Shown here in pieces: positions 61,620 to 64,000 of a DNA stretch of 64,000 nt. Each line of letters begins with the position of its first letter. Positions within the stretch are counted from its first letter, which is position 1. The notes under the pieces are model-generated. The model was not told where the DNA came from and did not search any database. It saw only the letters and a program-made list of their open reading frames with translations. Both the position numbers and the translations under genes were made by a program. This DNA is from Streptomyces camelliae (lineage in GTDB: Bacteria; Actinomycetota; Actinomycetes; Streptomycetales; Streptomycetaceae): contig NZ_CP115300.1 in the NCBI RefSeq assembly GCF_027625935.1, forward strand, positions 5,022,001 through 5,086,000. The letters run 5' to 3'.

Positions 61620-64000
61620 TCAGTCCTCCGCCAGCTCCGCCACCCCCGTGATCCGGTGCAGCGGATACGTCCGGACCTCGTCCGCCGTGTGGTCGTACGC
61701 CGTGACGAAGCCGCCCTCGACGCGGACCGGGGCGATGACGCGCTGGCTGGCGGAGCCCTCGGCGTTGACGTAGCCGATCCAGAGGGAGCCGCCGGTCAGG
61801 ACGGCGGCCTGCATGGTGGCCAGGGTCTCGGCGGCGGAGGTGCGGGGGAGTTCGCCGCCCGCCGGCGTGGCCCCGGCCCCGGCGGACTCGCCGACGGGCT
61901 TGCGCGGGGTGGTCGCGGCCAGGTCGCCGGCCCGGATCGCGCGGATCGCCGCCGTCAGGAGCGTGGCGTCGGGCGGCGGCGGGCCGTCCGGGACCGGCTC
62001 GGGTGCGGTGCGCGGCGGGGTGCGGTGGGCGTGGGCGCGGGCGATCAGGACATCGCCCTCGGCGGACTCGGCGGCCGGCGCGAACCCCATCGCGCGCAGG
62101 CCCTCCAGCAGCGTCGCCGGGTCGGACTGGGCGGCCAGCACGGTCGGGGCCAGCCGGCGCAGCCGCAGGGCGGCGGCGCGCTTGTCGGCCAGGATCTCGT
62201 TCAGCAGGGCGTCGTCGTCGCAGCGGACGTACGCCGAGGCCGCCCCCACCCGCAGCCGGCCGTGCTTGCGGGCCACGTCGTCGATCAGATACGCGAGCGG
62301 CTGCGGGACCGGCGTACGGGAGTGCTCGGTGAGGAAGGCGTGCAGGTCGGCGGCGCTGCGGCCGGCGTCCAGGGCACGGCGGACCGAGCCCGGTGTGAAG
62401 CGGTAGACCGTCGCGCCGCCCTTGGACTCGACGTCCGCGAGCACGCCCAGCGTGTCGGCGAGCGGCCGCCGCAGCGGGCCCGGCGCCACCGCCGTCAGGT
62501 CGGCCTGGAGCAGCACGTGGTCCAGGGGTTCGGGCAGCAGCGGGGCCAGGATCCGGGCGGCCGCCGCGGTCGCCGTCGTCTGCTCAAGGGGGGAGAGGGA
62601 AGCGGGGGTGTGGTGGTGATGGACCGGGAGTTTGGCGCCCGGACCGGAGCCGTCCCGCGGGGGTACGGCGGCGGGGGCCGGTGCGCCCAGCAGGGCGCGG
62701 GCGTGCGCCGACAGCGCGCCCCGGCCGGTGATCCCCAGCTGTTCCGCCTCCGCCAGGGTCCAGCGGGCCAGCCGGGAGCGCAGGTCCTCCGCGCCGTCCG
62801 GCTGCCGGCCGCGCAGGGGCCGTTCCCAGCGCAGCCGGGCCAGGACCGACTCGGTGTCCGCCGCCGTGCCCGTGGGGAGCCCGGCGAGCAGGGTCAGCAC
62901 CCGGTGCCGTACCTCGGGCGCGGCCGAGCGGTCCAGGCCAGGCCCGAGCGCGGAGAGCGTGCGGTCCTTGGCGTCCCGCCCGCCGACCAGCCCCGGCGTC
63001 CGGGTGGCCGCCAGCCAGGCCTCCGCCAGCCGGCCCCAGCGTTCGGCGGCGGGCCGCTCCAGCCACTCGTCGTAGGCGGGCGTGGCCGCGTACCGCTCGT
63101 CGGCCTCGCCGTCGGAGGCGATCAGACCGGCCGCGTACGCCAGCTCCACCCAGAACGCGGCGACCGGCTCCGCCACGTCCAGCGCGACGGCGGTCCGCTT
63201 CAGGTCCCGCACGCTCAGCCCGCCGGCCCGCAGCACGGCCGGGCCGCCCTCGTCCCAGTCCTTCAGCAGCTCCTCGACGGTGGCGAGCGCGGTGTACGCC
63301 TGCCCGGCCGCCGTCGCGTCGACCACCTGCGGGTTGTGGGCGGCGGCCGGCTCCACGGCGGGCGGCAGCGGCTCGGGCGTGCGGTGCGCGAGGCCCTCGC
63401 GCAGATGCAGGGCCACCTCGCGGGGCAGGACGACCGTGCCGGGGGCGGTCGGCAGCAGCAGGCCCCGGTCGAGCAGCCAGCGCAGATGCGCGGCCGGCTC
63501 CGGGGTGACCTGCCCGTACGGCGGCCCCCAGACCAGCCGGGCGAGCACCTCCTGCGACCCGGCCGGGGCGCCGGCGAGCAGCTTGGCCATCTTCCCGCGG
63601 TGGGTGAACAGCGCCGTGAGCGCGGCCACGGCGGACACCGCGTCGTGCGTCGACGGCAGCCCGGCGGTCGTCACGATCTCCTGGACCCGGCCCGGCGACA
63701 TGCCCGAGGTCGCCTCCTGCACGCTCGGGCCGAGCCCGGTCGGGGAGGGGTGCTGCGCGGACGGGGCGAGGAGCTCCCGGGCGGTGCGCACGAGCCGCAG
63801 CCGCTCGTCGTCGCCCCAGACCAGCGCCTGCTCGCGCAGGGTGCCGAGGGCACGCGGCAGCGCGCCGCCGACCGTCGCGTCCCGGGCGTCGCCCGCCATC
63901 AGCCCGAGCAGGGTGTCGTACGACGCCGGGTCCGGGGCCACGGCCAGCGCCTCCGCGGTCTGCAGCGCGAACCGGTCCAGCCGCTCCAGCGCGCGCAGCA
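61620..64000 (-). CDS. Helicase-associated (Helicase_C_3) protein with C-terminal WYL-like domain, 5' end outside window
   Basis: At least 793 residues lie in the window, and the frame is open to base 64000, so the N-terminus is missing. Central winged-helix-like repeats (LRWLLDRGLLLPTAPGTVVLP and VFVEL-like segments) and PEPLDHVLLQADLTAVAPGPL match the Helicase_C_3 family found beside XPB. The C-terminus (LWIGYVNAEGSASQRVIAPVRVEGGFVTAYDHTADEVRTYPLHRI) resembles a WYL ligand-binding domain. A joint role with XPB in DNA repair is inferred from conserved adjacency. Confidence 0.82.
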   Translation of the reverse strand, partial: LRALERLDRFALQTAEALAVAPDPASYDTLLGLMAGDARDATVGGALPRALGTLREQALVWGDDERLRLVRTARELLAPSAQHPSPTGLGPSVQEATSGMSPGRVQEIVTTAGLPSTHDAVSAVAALTALFTHRGKMAKLLAGAPAGSQEVLARLVWGPPYGQVTPEPAAHLRWLLDRGLLLPTAPGTVVLPREVALHLREGLAHRTPEPLPPAVEPAAAHNPQVVDATAAGQAYTALATVEELLKDWDEGGPAVLRAGGLSVRDLKRTAVALDVAEPVAAFWVELAYAAGLIASDGEADERYAATPAYDEWLERPAAERWGRLAEAWLAATRTPGLVGGRDAKDRTLSALGPGLDRSAAPEVRHRVLTLLAGLPTGTAADTESVLARLRWERPLRGRQPDGAEDLRSRLARWTLAEAEQLGITGRGALSAHARALLGAPAPAAVPPRDGSGPGAKLPVHHHHTPASLSPLEQTTATAAAARILAPLLPEPLDHVLLQADLTAVAPGPLRRPLADTLGVLADVESKGGATVYRFTPGSVRRALDAGRSAADLHAFLTEHSRTPVPQPLAYLIDDVARKHGRLRVGAASAYVRCDDDALLNEILADKRAAALRLRRLAPTVLAAQSDPATLLEGLRAMGFAPAAESAEGDVLIARAHAHRTPPRTAPEPVPDGPPPPDATLLTAAIRAIRAGDLAATTPRKPVGESAGAGATPAGGELPRTSAAETLATMQAAVLTGGSLWIGYVNAEGSASQRVIAPVRVEGGFVTAYDHTADEVRTYPLHRITGVAELAED

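Overview
The window is a chromosomal segment of a high-GC actinomycete, almost certainly a Streptomyces. The support is the very high GC with strong third-position bias, frequent GTG and TTG starts, many likely leaderless genes, the MsiK shared sugar-transport ATPase, DasR-type dre sites beside nagKA, a BldD-type box beside a GAF-PAS-GGDEF cyclase, and CIRCE-controlled groEL2. From memory, the order cdgE - pfkB - nagA - nagK - lipoprotein - DUF3263 - otsB/otsA - gpgS - thrC - cysO - csp - groEL2 matches the SCO428x-SCO4296 core region of S. coelicolor. This is ordinary core chromosome with a few accessory insertions.

Layout. 1-3.7 kb: DoxX-like membrane protein (5' end outside the window), a sugar nucleotidyltransferase, a small exported protein, msiK. 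3.8-5.7 kb: a solitary TnpB nuclease gene with a candidate guide RNA, then tRNA-Thr(UGU). 6-12.5 kb: a secreted S53 protease, then a four-gene peptide/nickel-type ABC importer (lipoprotein, one fused double permease, two ATPases) whose promoter carries a Fur/Zur-family-like box. 12.6-17.3 kb: a secreted PGRP-type amidase and a second S53 protease fused to B-lectin repeats. 17.4-24.4 kb: aph(6)-like kinase and rhomboid-like protein on a bidirectional promoter, FAD oxidoreductase, acetyltransferase, a broken patatin gene, MFS exporter, pentapeptide-repeat protein. 25-29.5 kb: M1 peptidase, TerD, ArfB, a SigJ-type ECF sigma factor and a flavin reductase, with two short tandem-repeat arrays.

29.6-45.4 kb is the most coherent part: the diguanylate cyclase CdgE, PfkB kinase, NagA/NagK amino-sugar catabolism with a divergent DasR-controlled sugar lipoprotein, trehalose-phosphate synthesis (otsB, otsA), glucosyl-3-phosphoglycerate synthase, a SAM riboswitch ahead of thrC-cysO, a cold-shock gene, and groEL2 behind a double CIRCE. 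45.5-51 kb: hydrolases, an old yellow enzyme, carboxylesterase, a broken Uma2 gene, methyltransferase. 51-57.3 kb: MurQ with its RpiR regulator, small conserved genes, an MPI-N/GNAT fusion, an HD protein and CutC separated by a second strong dre-like site. 57.4-64 kb: HelD-type RNA-polymerase motor, XPB helicase and a helicase-associated/WYL protein running off the right edge.

Several loci connect. MsiK is the usual energy source for Streptomyces sugar importers that lack their own ATPase. NagK/NagA, the DasR-linked lipoprotein, MurQ/RpiR and possibly CutC form an amino-sugar and cell-wall-recycling theme. The most interesting non-textbook features are the Zur-like metal-type importer, the solitary TnpB upstream of msiK, a CysO with an encoded C-terminal Cys, a dispersed repeat read through as the N-terminus of NagA, four tandem-repeat arrays, and a perfectly symmetric bidirectional leaderless promoter.
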